NCBI GenBank assembly: GCA_902570425.1
Contig: CACFYB010000004.1
Span: 1 to 64,000, forward strand
DNA from: an uncultured Pelagibacteraceae bacterium
Lineage (GTDB): Bacteria; Pseudomonadota; Alphaproteobacteria; Pelagibacterales; Pelagibacteraceae
Length of the DNA: 64,000 bases
Reading direction: 5' to 3'
How positions within the stretch are numbered: the first letter of the stretch is position 1; each line of letters begins with the position of its first letter. Under the pieces are notes generated by a model that was not told where the DNA came from, did no database searches, and saw only the letters and a program-made list of their open reading frames with translations. Below are positions 49,007-57,124 of this stretch, one piece after another. Both the position numbers and the translations under genes were made by a program.

Positions 49007-49303
49007 ATGAGAATTAATTTAACTAAAAAAGATTTAGTTAATTCAATTTATATGAAAATAGGATTTTCAAAACAAATTTCAGAAAATCTTGTTGAAGATT
49101 TTCTTTCTTTAATATTGATTAATTTAAAGAAGGAAAAAAAAATTAAAATTTCAAAATTTGGTACTTTTATATTAAGATCTAAAAAGCAAAGAATTGGGCG
49201 TAATCCTAAAACAAAAGAATCAAAAATAATTTCTAGTAGAAATGTTGTCTCATTTAAACCATCTAAATATTTTAAAGAATATATAAATTTAAAAAATGAT
49301 TAA
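49007..49303 (+). CDS. ihfA: Integration host factor alpha subunit (HU/IHF family)
   Basis: DNA-bending protein of 98 residues. NLTKKDLVNSIYMKIGFSK at 3-20 and the DNA-binding arm KISKFGTFILRSKKQRIGRNPKT (residues about 46-68) with the RNPKT tip are diagnostic for the HU/IHF family. IhfA rather than HU is favoured by position between plsX and the MerR gene. It overlaps the next gene by eight bases. Confidence 0.9.
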   Translation: MRINLTKKDLVNSIYMKIGFSKQISENLVEDFLSLILINLKKEKKIKISKFGTFILRSKKQRIGRNPKTKESKIISSRNVVSFKPSKYFKEYINLKND

Positions 49304-49670
49304 TAAAGATAATAATGCGTACAAAACTATTGGTGAAGTTGCTAAAGAGCTAAATTTAAGATCAAAGAATAATAATAATTTATCAACTCATACAATCAGA
49401 TTTTGGGAAAAAGAATTTAAACAAATCAAACCTAAAATTTTTAATGGTAATAGAAGATATTATGATAACAAAAATATTGAATTATTGAAAAAAGTTAAAT
49501 TTTTACTCAAAGAAGAGGGAATGACTATTGATGGTGTAAAAAAAATTTTAGAAAAAAGAGACAGTTTAGATCTTGACGAAACTACAATTCACCCTATAAA
49601 AGCATCTGAACTAAAAATGAAATTAAACAAAATTTCAAATTTAGTAAAAAAAATTAAGGATATGAAATAA
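49296..49670 (+). CDS. MerR-family transcriptional regulator
   Basis: A 124-residue regulator with a winged-helix MerR domain: YKTIGEVAKELNLR at 9-22, THTIRFWEKEFKQI near 31-44 and GNRRYYDNKNIELL near 51, with a helical remainder. No cysteine-rich sensor tail is present. The gene is next to ihfA in most alphaproteobacteria; its target is unknown. It shares a base with the rpmG start. Confidence 0.85.
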   Translation: MINKDNNAYKTIGEVAKELNLRSKNNNNLSTHTIRFWEKEFKQIKPKIFNGNRRYYDNKNIELLKKVKFLLKEEGMTIDGVKKILEKRDSLDLDETTIHPIKASELKMKLNKISNLVKKIKDMK

Positions 49671-49861
49671 TGGCAAAAAAATCTTTTGTTAAAATAAGAC
49701 TTGTCCCCGAAGAAAAACCTGATAGTCCTTTTTTCTATTATGTAAAGAAACCTGCAGGTGGTGAAAAAGCTAAAGTTAAATTAAAAGCTAAAAAATACAA
49801 TCCTTCAACTAGAAAACATGAAACTTTTATAGAAAAAAAACTTCCCCCACACAGTAAATAG
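49670..49861 (+). CDS. rpmG: 50S ribosomal protein L33
   Basis: A 63-residue ribosomal protein with the L33 pattern: FVKIRLVPEE near 5-14, FFYYVKKP near 21-28, LKAKKYNPSTRKHETFIE near 38-55. The zinc cysteines are absent. It ends directly at the convergent chorismate mutase gene. Confidence 0.92.
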   Translation: MAKKSFVKIRLVPEEKPDSPFFYYVKKPAGGEKAKVKLKAKKYNPSTRKHETFIEKKLPPHSK

Positions 49862-50152
49862 TTATTTTTTATTAAAATTTCTTTTTTCAAATTCTATATA
49901 AGCTGCGATCATATTTTTCCAAATTCTATTTGTTATTTTTGGATCAATTTTATTATTTATAGATTTCTTTTTTATATTTTTAAGTATGATTTTTATTCTT
50001 TTTTGATCAACAATTTGATTTTTTTTATCTTTTAATGATAAAACTTTTTTTACTAAATTAGTTCTTTTTTTAATTATTTTAATAAGATCATTATCTAATT
50101 TATCTAGTTCTGATCTAATTTTGTTTAGTTTTTTTCTTTTTAATGGCGACAT
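49862..50152 (-). CDS. Chorismate mutase, type II (AroQ family)
   Basis: Rearranges chorismate to prephenate for phenylalanine and tyrosine. The 96-residue helical protein has IRSELDKLDNDLIKIIKKRTNLVKKV (in part; the RxxLDxLDxxLIxLIxxR signature at about residues 13-32), Lys near 43, and a final helix carrying KNMIAAYIEFE. A single-domain form without prephenate dehydratase. Divergent from ctaA with 43 bases between starts. Confidence 0.88.
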   Translation of the reverse strand: MSPLKRKKLNKIRSELDKLDNDLIKIIKKRTNLVKKVLSLKDKKNQIVDQKRIKIILKNIKKKSINNKIDPKITNRIWKNMIAAYIEFEKRNFNKK

Positions 50153-50195
50153 TTATATATTTGGATAATCAAAAAATTATTATATTTATCGAAAT

Positions 50196-51209
50196 ATGTA
50201 TACATTAAATACAAAAATTAATAATCAGTTATCAACTTGGCTTATTTCAATGTTTGTGCTGATTTCGATAATGATAGTAGTCGGAGGATTAACTAGATTG
50301 ACAGACTCAGGTCTTTCAATCACTAAGTGGCAATTATTTTCGGGTTTTCTTCCACCAATTAACCAGAATGATTGGATATTATATTTTAATCTTTACAAAG
50401 AAATTCCAGAATTCAAATTGCAAAATTATGATATGTCACTTAATGAATTTAAATATATTTTTTGGTGGGAATGGGTGCATAGATTTCTAGGAAGATTAAT
50501 TGGAATAAGTTTTTTAATACCACTAATATATTTTTCTTTTAAAATAAAATTTATAAAATTATTAAATTTTTATTTAATTTTTTTTATTATTTGTTTTCAG
50601 GGATTTATTGGGTGGTATATGGTTGAAAGTGGTCTAGTTGATAAAGTTGATGTAAGTCATTTTAGACTTTCAATCCATTTATTAATTGCATTTTTGATCT
50701 TATCATTAATTTATTGGAACTATTTAAAAATTAAAATAAACAAGAGATTTGAAATAAGAATTAATCCTATTATTCCATTTTTATTTCTATTATTTATTTT
50801 TATCCAAATTGCAATAGGTGCTTTTGTATCTGGAATGGATGCAGGAAAAATCTATAATTCTTGGCCATTAATGGGAAATACATATTTTCCCAACGATAAT
50901 GAATGGATAAATTTATTTAAATTAAAAGCTTTTAGCGATCCCTCTTTAGTACAATTTATGCATAGAAATTTAGCTTATCTAATTTTATTATTCTACAGTT
51001 TTTTGTTCTATAAAGTTTATAAAAATAAAATGAAAGATCTCTACAATAGTATTAATACTTTAGGATTCTTTATATTTTTACAAGTAATTTTGGGGATATT
51101 AACCATTATTTATGGTGCACAGATTTATATTGCATCTATGCACCAAATAAGTTCTATTTTTTTAGTAACTACATCTATTTATTTTTTCTATATAAATACA
51201 AAGAATTAA
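50196..51209 (+). CDS. ctaA: Heme A synthase (CtaA/COX15)
   Basis: Oxidises heme O to heme A for cytochrome c oxidase. The 337-residue protein has about eight membrane helices. IVVGGLTRLTDSGLSITKW near 27-45 is diagnostic; heme-ligand histidines lie in EWVHRFLGRLIG near 91-102 and VQFMHRNLAYL near 249-259. It ends four bases into the oppositely oriented metY gene. Confidence 0.94.
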   Translation: MYTLNTKINNQLSTWLISMFVLISIMIVVGGLTRLTDSGLSITKWQLFSGFLPPINQNDWILYFNLYKEIPEFKLQNYDMSLNEFKYIFWWEWVHRFLGRLIGISFLIPLIYFSFKIKFIKLLNFYLIFFIICFQGFIGWYMVESGLVDKVDVSHFRLSIHLLIAFLILSLIYWNYLKIKINKRFEIRINPIIPFLFLLFIFIQIAIGAFVSGMDAGKIYNSWPLMGNTYFPNDNEWINLFKLKAFSDPSLVQFMHRNLAYLILLFYSFLFYKVYKNKMKDLYNSINTLGFFIFLQVILGILTIIYGAQIYIASMHQISSIFLVTTSIYFFYINTKN

Positions 51210-52534
51210 CTAACTGCTTTTAAAGAACCTTTTGAAGATTTATTTAAAGCTTGATCTAGATCTTCAATTATATCATCAATATGCTCTAAGCCTATACACA
51301 ATCTTACATAACTTTGAGTCACCCCAGAGGCGGCAAGTTCTTTTTCATTAAGCTGACTATGGGTAGTGCTTGCTGGATGAATAGCTAAACTTCTAGCATC
51401 ACCTATATTTGCAACATGGTAAAACATTTTTAACGACTCTATAAATCTTTTACCTGCTTCAATACCACCTTTAAGTTCAATACCAACCATTGGACCATTT
51501 CCACCTCGAAGATATTTTTTTGCTCTATCAGCTATTGGCTTGTCATGTTCAGTTGAATAAATTACCTTTGTTACCTCTTTATGTTTTTTAAGGAAATCAA
51601 CAACATATTCAGCATTTGCACAATGTTGTCTCATTCGTAAAGCCACAGTTTCAAGTCCTTGAATTATTGCAAATGCATTATCTGGGGACAACGCTGACCC
51701 TAAATCTCTTAATAAACAAACTCTAGCTCTGACAGCAAAAGGAACATTAGCACCGGTTAATTCAGGTACAGCCTTACCCCAAATTACACCACCGTAGCTT
51801 GCGTCAGGTTCGTTAAACAATGGTTGTCTTTTGGGATCTGCAGTCCAATCAAAATTACCACTATCAACTATACTTCCAGCAACAGCGGTTCCATGACCAC
51901 CAATATATTTAGTTAATGAATGTATAACCACAGCTGCACCATGTTCAATTGGGCTGCAAATAACCGGTGAGGCTGTATTATCCATTATTAAAGGTATGTT
52001 GTATTTTCTACCAATGTCCGAAACTTCTTTGATGGGAAAAACTCTAAGATATGGATTAGGTAAAGTTTCACCATAAAAAGCTCTAGTTTTGTCATCAATT
52101 AATTTTTTAAAATTATTAGGATCACTTGGATCAGCATACCTTATTTCAATACCAAGTTTGCTTAAAGTATGTGTGAATAAAGATACAGTACCTCCATACA
52201 AATCAGTTGAACTAACAATATTGTCTCCGGCTTGTGCAACATTTAAAACTGAAAATGTTGAAGCTGTTTGTCCCGAAGCAACTGTTAAACAAGCTAAACC
52301 TCCTTCTAAAGCAGCTACTCTTTTTTCTAAAACATCGTTAGTTGGATTCATAATTCTTGTGTAAATGTTTCCAAATTCTTTTAGTGCAAATAATTTTGCT
52401 GCATGATCAGTGCTTTTAAATTGGTATGAAGTAGTTCTGTATATTGGTACGGCTACTGCATTAGTCGTTGGATCACTTCTATAGTCACCACCATGAATGG
52501 CTATAGTTTCTGGATTATTTTTATTTTTACTCAT
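51206..52534 (-). CDS. metY: O-acetylhomoserine sulfhydrylase (O-acetylhomoserine aminocarboxypropyltransferase)
   Basis: PLP enzyme that makes homocysteine from O-acetylhomoserine and sulfide, or methionine from methanethiol. The 442 residues match the family: IYRTTSYQFKSTDHAAKLF near 31-49, NPTNDVLEKRVAALEGG near 62-78 and the PLP lysine in VIHSLTKYIGGHGTA near 204-218. A GGAG ribosome-binding site lies five bases upstream of the ATG and is directly preceded by the SAM-V-type riboswitch, so expression is very likely shut down by S-adenosylmethionine. Homoserine comes from hom at 54910. Confidence 0.95.
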   Translation of the reverse strand: MSKNKNNPETIAIHGGDYRSDPTTNAVAVPIYRTTSYQFKSTDHAAKLFALKEFGNIYTRIMNPTNDVLEKRVAALEGGLACLTVASGQTASTFSVLNVAQAGDNIVSSTDLYGGTVSLFTHTLSKLGIEIRYADPSDPNNFKKLIDDKTRAFYGETLPNPYLRVFPIKEVSDIGRKYNIPLIMDNTASPVICSPIEHGAAVVIHSLTKYIGGHGTAVAGSIVDSGNFDWTADPKRQPLFNEPDASYGGVIWGKAVPELTGANVPFAVRARVCLLRDLGSALSPDNAFAIIQGLETVALRMRQHCANAEYVVDFLKKHKEVTKVIYSTEHDKPIADRAKKYLRGGNGPMVGIELKGGIEAGKRFIESLKMFYHVANIGDARSLAIHPASTTHSQLNEKELAASGVTQSYVRLCIGLEHIDDIIEDLDQALNKSSKGSLKAVS

Positions 52535-52538
52535 TTTA

Positions 52539-52593
52539 CTCCTTTTTTAGTGCTTTTGCTTAATGCAAGGTGCACAATATAGTTCAAATACCT
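52539..52593 (-). promoter_or_regulatory. SAM-V-type riboswitch before metY
   Basis: Reading the minus strand: P1 arms AGGT (52593-52590) and ACCT (52571-52568) enclose the loop ATTTGAACTATATTGTGC, whose GTGC (52575-52572) can pair with GCAC (52553-52550) to form a pseudoknot. The ATTTGAAC/ATTG and GCACTAAA motifs match SAM-II/SAM-V aptamers. The downstream strand ends six A before GGAG (52542-52539), so ligand binding would block the ribosome-binding site. A small TTGC/GCAA hairpin sits in the linker. Class V is favoured because it abuts the RBS. Confidence 0.75.
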
Positions 52594-52611
52594 ACCGATT
52601 ATGTATGAATT

Positions 52612-52650
52612 TCCTGTTTAGCTGTTAGCCCGCAATAGGATCAAATCGGC
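52612..52650 (-). promoter_or_regulatory. SAM-II-type riboswitch, upstream member of tandem
   Basis: On the minus strand: P1 arms GCC (52650-52648) and GGC (52630-52628), loop GATTTGATCCTATTGC, then AACAGCTAAA (52626-52617), where GCTAAA is the conserved 3' element of SAM-II. A predicted metY promoter ends just upstream, so the RNA starts at the aptamer. I see no hairpin followed by a U-run behind it, so how it controls expression is not clear. Confidence 0.7.
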
Positions 52651-52657
52651 AAAATTA

Positions 52658-52685
52658 TTTATAACAAAATTTCAGCATAAAACAA
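52658..52685 (-). promoter_or_regulatory. Candidate metY promoter
   Basis: Minus-strand TTGTTT (52685-52680) and TATAAA (52663-52658) with a 16-base spacer. The expected transcription start, about seven bases on (near 52651), is right at the first base of the SAM-II aptamer, which supports the call. Confidence 0.55.
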
Positions 52686-52698
52686 CAGAAATATGGAT

Positions 52699-52726
52699 TT
52701 GACTTTATAATTTTTAATAGTATTAA
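52699..52726 (+). promoter_or_regulatory. Candidate rplM promoter
   Basis: TTGACT at 52699-52704 and TATTAA at 52721-52726 with a 16-base spacer on the plus strand. The expected start of transcription is only about three bases before the rplM ATG at 52736, so the mRNA would be nearly leaderless. The promoter is back-to-back with that of metY. Confidence 0.45.
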
Positions 52727-52735
52727 TCCTGCACA

Positions 52736-53194
52736 ATGTCAAAATTCTTAAAAAAAGACCAAATTAGCTCTTCATGGTATGAAATTGATGCTAAAAATGC
52801 TGTAGTTGGTAGACTGGCAACCGTAATTTCAAAAATAATTAGAGGTAAAAACAAATCCACATATACACCACATATGGATGATGGAGATTTTGTGGTTGTA
52901 AAAAATATTGAACAAATAAGATTTACAGGAAAAAAATTTTTTAATAAAAAATATTACAGACACACTGGTCATCCTGGTGGAATTAAAGAAACCACACCAG
53001 AGAAACTTCACAATAAAAAACCTGAGGAAGCTCTGAAATTAGCTGTTAAAAGAATGTTGCCTGGTGGTGTTTTGGGTAAAAAACAACTAACAAAACTTAA
53101 AATATATTCAGGAAATAATCATCCATATTCTTCTCAAAATCCAAAAGTTATTGAATTAGGAAAACTAAATAGTAAAAATATTATTAGAAATTAA
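52736..53194 (+). CDS. rplM: 50S ribosomal protein L13
   Basis: The 152 residues match L13: SSWYEIDAKNAVVGRLATVI near 12-31, YYRHTGHPGGIKETTPEKL near 73-91 and AVKRMLPGGVLGKKQLTKLKIY near 103. No Shine-Dalgarno site precedes the ATG. rpsI follows two bases after the stop, the usual pair. Confidence 0.97.
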   Translation: MSKFLKKDQISSSWYEIDAKNAVVGRLATVISKIIRGKNKSTYTPHMDDGDFVVVKNIEQIRFTGKKFFNKKYYRHTGHPGGIKETTPEKLHNKKPEEALKLAVKRMLPGGVLGKKQLTKLKIYSGNNHPYSSQNPKVIELGKLNSKNIIRN

Positions 53195-53195
53195 G

Positions 53196-53633
53196 ATGGA
53201 AAATACTCAATCAAACACTAAATCCTCAAAAATAAAATTAGATTTTAAAGATTGCAAATATGCAACTGGTAGAAGAAAAACTTCAATTGCTAAAGTTTGG
53301 TTAAAAAAAGGTACTGGTAAGATATTTGTAAATGGAAAACTTTATAGTGAGTATTTTTCAAGTGATAATCATAAGATGCAAATTATCAGACCATTTGAGC
53401 TGATAAATCAACCAACTGATTACGATGTAAGATGTAATGTAAAGGGTGGTGGTCAAACGGGTCAAGCTGGGGCAATGGTACATGGAATTTCAAAAGCTCT
53501 TGTTTTGTTTGATGAAAACTTTAAATCTACGCTTAAATCTGAAAAATTGACCACTCGTGACTCGCGAGCTGTTGAAAGAAAGAAACCTGGAAGAAGAAAA
53601 GCCAGAAGAAGCTTTCAATTTTCTAAAAGATAA
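53196..53633 (+). CDS. rpsI: 30S ribosomal protein S9
   Basis: Ribosomal protein of 145 residues whose C-terminal tail KKPGRRKARRSFQFSKR contacts P-site tRNA. The core starts YATGRRKTSIAKVWLKKGTG near 23-42. About 20 N-terminal residues, rich in S, N and K, precede the conserved core. It is paired with rplM. Confidence 0.97.
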   Translation: MENTQSNTKSSKIKLDFKDCKYATGRRKTSIAKVWLKKGTGKIFVNGKLYSEYFSSDNHKMQIIRPFELINQPTDYDVRCNVKGGGQTGQAGAMVHGISKALVLFDENFKSTLKSEKLTTRDSRAVERKKPGRRKARRSFQFSKR

Positions 53634-53655
53634 TTTTCTTTTAATTTTTAACTGT

Positions 53656-53661
53656 TATAAT
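53656..53661 (+). promoter_or_regulatory. Perfect -10 box directly before argC
   Basis: TATAAT ends five bases before the argC ATG at 53667. Transcription would start at or next to the A of the start codon, predicting a leaderless mRNA. No convincing -35 box or ribosome-binding site is visible. Confidence 0.4.
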
Positions 53662-53666
53662 AAAAA

Positions 53667-54689
53667 ATGCCTAAGCTGAACGTTTTAATTGCTGGATCCA
53701 CTGGATATATTGGTATTCAATTAATAAAACTATTAATCAAACATAAATATATTAAAATAAAATACCTGTGTGGAAACTCTTCTGTTGGAAAAAAAATTTC
53801 AGATTTTGATAAATCTTTATCAAATAAAAAATTACCAAAGATAATCAGATTTCATAAAAAATATTTAAATGATATCGATATTATTTTCACTGCACTTCCT
53901 AATGGTGAAGCACAAGAAATTTCAAATTATTTGAGTAAAAAAAATGTATTAATTGATTTAGCTGCTGATTTTAGATTAGAAAAGGCCTCAGATTACCAAA
54001 AATGGTATAAACAAAAACATAAATCTATTTATAATATTAAGAATAGTATTTACTCATTACCAGAAATTTCCAAAAAAAAAATTAAACAATATAATATAAT
54101 CTCATGTCCTGGGTGTTATCCTACATCTATCTTATTGCCTTTAATTCCATTGTTAAAAGAAAAAATCATTAAAATAGACAATATAATAATTGATTCTAAA
54201 TCGGGATATTCTGGTGCAGGTAGAGGTGTACATAAAAAATATAAAAAAAGAAATCTTTACGAATCACTCAGCGCCTATGATGTAGGATTTCATAGACATA
54301 ATTCAGAAATATATCAAATTTTAAAAAAATATTCAAAAAAGAAACTAGAATTTAATTTTACACCTCATTTAACACCAATGTTTAGAGGAATATTAAGTAC
54401 AATTTATGTGGATACAAAAAAAGGTGTTTCTCAGAATAAAATTAAAGATATTTTAAAAAAATTTTATAAAAAAGATGTATTTATTAAAATTTTAAAAAAT
54501 AATAGTTTCTTAAGTACAAATGATGTAATTAATACAAATAATTGTTTTATATCAGTATGTAAGACTAAAAGTAAGAACAAGTTTATTATTCTTTCAGTAA
54601 TTGACAATTTAATAAAAGGAGGCTCTGGCCAAGCTGTACAAAATATGAATTTGAAATATGGATTTCCTATTAAAACAGGACTTTTATGA
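53667..54689 (+). CDS. argC: N-acetyl-gamma-glutamyl-phosphate reductase
   Basis: NADPH-dependent reductase of arginine synthesis. In 340 residues: VLIAGSTGYIGIQLIKLL at 6-23 (Rossmann), LIDLAADFRLE near 94-104 and the catalytic cysteine in ISCPGCYPTS near 148-157, with a long GxSGxGR loop near 180-190. The gene overlaps the next one by four bases. Confidence 0.95.
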   Translation: MPKLNVLIAGSTGYIGIQLIKLLIKHKYIKIKYLCGNSSVGKKISDFDKSLSNKKLPKIIRFHKKYLNDIDIIFTALPNGEAQEISNYLSKKNVLIDLAADFRLEKASDYQKWYKQKHKSIYNIKNSIYSLPEISKKKIKQYNIISCPGCYPTSILLPLIPLLKEKIIKIDNIIIDSKSGYSGAGRGVHKKYKKRNLYESLSAYDVGFHRHNSEIYQILKKYSKKKLEFNFTPHLTPMFRGILSTIYVDTKKGVSQNKIKDILKKFYKKDVFIKILKNNSFLSTNDVINTNNCFISVCKTKSKNKFIILSVIDNLIKGGSGQAVQNMNLKYGFPIKTGLL

Positions 54690-54913
54690 AATTTATAAAT
54701 TTCTTATTATTTTTAATATTTCTTCAATCATGCTCTTTAAATAACGATTCTGTTTATTGGAAAGAGCACAATAAACAAAGAATCTTAGATCAAAAAAAAA
54801 TGTCAAAAATAATTGAAAAATCGAACAATATTATTTCGATGTCTTTAGATGAATATAAGATATATATAGAAGATCATACTAAAAAAAGTAGATACCCGGA
54901 TATATCTCAATGA
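54686..54913 (+). CDS. Small lipoprotein, unknown function
   Basis: A 75-residue protein with an N-terminal hydrophobic segment and lipobox LQSC (cysteine near residue 16), then a charged 59-residue tail. I do not recognise a family. It overlaps both argC and hom by four bases, so it is translated as part of that operon. Confidence 0.65.
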   Translation: MKFINFLLFLIFLQSCSLNNDSVYWKEHNKQRILDQKKMSKIIEKSNNIISMSLDEYKIYIEDHTKKSRYPDISQ

Positions 54914-56202
54914 AAAAAAATATTAACATTGCAATTATAGGTTTAGGTCAAATAGGCATTTATCTTTATAACGAATTAAAGATTAAAAAAAAAGAGATTG
55001 AGAAAAAAACTGGAAAGAAAATTAATATTACAGCAATTTCAGCTAAGAATAGAAATAAAAAAAGAAAATTTCCAATTGACAAAAATAATTTTTTTAATGA
55101 TCCATTTAAGATTTTCAACAAAAAAAAAATTGACATATTGTTTGAGTGTATTGGATTATCAGATGGTATTTCAAAGAAAATAGTTGAGAAATCCTTAAGA
55201 AATAAGATCCATGTGATTACACCTAACAAAGCTTTGATTGCTAAACATGGAGATTATCTAGCTAAACTTGCAGAAAAAAATCAAGTCAATTTAGAATTTG
55301 AAGCAGCAGTTGCAGGTGGTATTCCAATTTTAAGAACAATTAAAGAGGGCTTAGCTACAAATAAGATAAAAAAGATTTATGGAATACTTAATGGAACAAC
55401 TAATTATATTTTGTCTGAGATGGAGAATAGCAATGAAAATTTTGATAATGTTCTAAAAAAAGCTCAAAAACTTGGTTACGCTGAACCAGGAAACCCTAAA
55501 TTAGATTTAAATGGTTTTGATGCTTTTGCAAAAGTTAGAATCTTATCTGCTCTCTCATTTAATACAATGATTTCAAAAGATACTTGTATAATGGAAGGAA
55601 TAGAAAATATAAAATTAGATGATATCAAAATTGCAAATCAATTAGGACTTAGAATTAAACTTCTTGGAATTTCACAATTAATTAATAATAAATTATTTGA
55701 AACTGTACATCCATGTCTAGTTAATAAAAATAGTTATATAGGTAATGTTAATGGTGTGATGAATGCAGTTATTATAGAGGGTAAGCCAGTAGGGGAAAGT
55801 GTGTTACAAGGTGAGGGAGCAGGCCCGGGTCCAACTTCATCATCATTATTATCTGATCTTTTATCTATTTTAAGAGGGAATATCAAATACCCTTTCGGTA
55901 TATCTTCGATTAGAAGAAAATCCCTTAATGTATTTAATAATGATAATTACACAAATTCTTTATATCTTAGATTTGAAGTAAAAGACAAACAAGGAGTTCT
56001 TTCTTTGATTACAAACAGATTAGCTAAATTTAAGATTTCTGTTAAAAGAATTATTCAAACACCAGATAAAAAAAATAAAAAAGCCACAATTGTTATCATT
56101 ACTCATAAAACAACAGAAAAAAATTCAAGAACCTGCTTATCAATTTTCAAGAAAAATAAGAATATTCTTAAATCTCCAACATTAATAAGATTGTATAATT
56201 AA
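54910..56202 (+). CDS. hom: Homoserine dehydrogenase
   Basis: Reduces aspartate semialdehyde to homoserine, the precursor of threonine and methionine. In 430 residues: IAIIGLGQIGIYLYNEL at 6-22, VITPNKALIAKHG near 98-110, EAAVAGGIPILRTIKEGL near 131-148, YGILNGTTNYILSEM near 159 and a C-terminal ACT domain (about 350-420) giving feedback control. It supplies homoserine, whose O-acetylated form is the substrate of metY at 51206. Confidence 0.96.
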   Translation: MKKNINIAIIGLGQIGIYLYNELKIKKKEIEKKTGKKINITAISAKNRNKKRKFPIDKNNFFNDPFKIFNKKKIDILFECIGLSDGISKKIVEKSLRNKIHVITPNKALIAKHGDYLAKLAEKNQVNLEFEAAVAGGIPILRTIKEGLATNKIKKIYGILNGTTNYILSEMENSNENFDNVLKKAQKLGYAEPGNPKLDLNGFDAFAKVRILSALSFNTMISKDTCIMEGIENIKLDDIKIANQLGLRIKLLGISQLINNKLFETVHPCLVNKNSYIGNVNGVMNAVIIEGKPVGESVLQGEGAGPGPTSSSLLSDLLSILRGNIKYPFGISSIRRKSLNVFNNDNYTNSLYLRFEVKDKQGVLSLITNRLAKFKISVKRIIQTPDKKNKKATIVIITHKTTEKNSRTCLSIFKKNKNILKSPTLIRLYN

Positions 56203-57104
56203 TGGAAATATACTTAAAACTTTTTGAAGTTTTGTTTCCTGTTTTTTTTGTTGTTGGAATTGGCTATTATTTAGGTAAAAAAAATCCCAAAATTGACACT
56301 ACATTTATAACTAATTTTGCTGCTAATGTTGGTACTCCAGCAATGATTATATATGCCCTGAATCCAGTAAATATATCTTTTAATATTTTTATTAATTATT
56401 TTTGGTACTACGCGATAGCTATTTGCGGGTTTATAATTACAGGAATAATAATATTATATCTTCTTAAAACTAAAGATATCATTAGAGAATTACCACCACT
56501 AACAATGCCTAATACTGGTAATATGGGTTTACCAATATGTTTATTTGCATATGGATCTCAAGGATTAGGTGTTTCAGCAGCAATATCTGCTTTAATCATT
56601 CTTTGCCACTTTACATTGGGTGTTTTTTTAGCTGATAGAAAATTTAGTTTAAATGTTATAATTAAAAGTCCACCTTTTTATGCAATTATAGTTTCAGTAA
56701 TTCTTCTATATTATGATTTGGAACTTCCTGGATTTGTTGAAAATACTACTTTTTTACTTATGTATGCTACGATATTCCTTATTTTGATGTCTTTAGGAAT
56801 AGCATTAACTAGACTCAAAGTTTTTTCACTTAACAAAGCAATATTTTCTTCTATAGGAAGAGTGATAATAGGTCCTATAATTGGATATTTGTTAATCTTA
56901 TATTTCAATTTGGATGGATTTGCAGCTGGTGTTTTATTGATACAATGTTCGATGCCTAGTGCAGTTTTAAACTATCTAGTAGCATCAATATATTCACCTA
57001 AAAAGATTGTTGATAGTGTGGCTAGTACAATTGTTGTTTCAACACTAATGTCATTTATAACTATCCCAATTGTTGTATTCTTTGCTTTAAAATACTTTAA
57101 TTAA
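56202..57104 (+). CDS. AEC-family (auxin efflux carrier-like) transporter
   Basis: A 300-residue inner-membrane protein with about ten helices in two inverted halves. Typical positions: VFFVVGIGYYLGKK near 14-27, PNTGNMGLPICLFAYGSQG near 102-120 and QCSMPSAVLNYLVAS near 248-262. Bacterial members move organic acids or other anions; substrate unknown. Start shares one base with the hom stop. Confidence 0.85.
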   Translation: MEIYLKLFEVLFPVFFVVGIGYYLGKKNPKIDTTFITNFAANVGTPAMIIYALNPVNISFNIFINYFWYYAIAICGFIITGIIILYLLKTKDIIRELPPLTMPNTGNMGLPICLFAYGSQGLGVSAAISALIILCHFTLGVFLADRKFSLNVIIKSPPFYAIIVSVILLYYDLELPGFVENTTFLLMYATIFLILMSLGIALTRLKVFSLNKAIFSSIGRVIIGPIIGYLLILYFNLDGFAAGVLLIQCSMPSAVLNYLVASIYSPKKIVDSVASTIVVSTLMSFITIPIVVFFALKYFN

Positions 57105-57124
57105 TCTATATCCTTCTTGTATAA

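Noticed and set aside
52594..52611. Intrinsic terminator between the two SAM aptamers
   Set aside because: No GC-rich hairpin followed by a U-run is present in these bases; control at the ribosome-binding site by the second aptamer is more likely.
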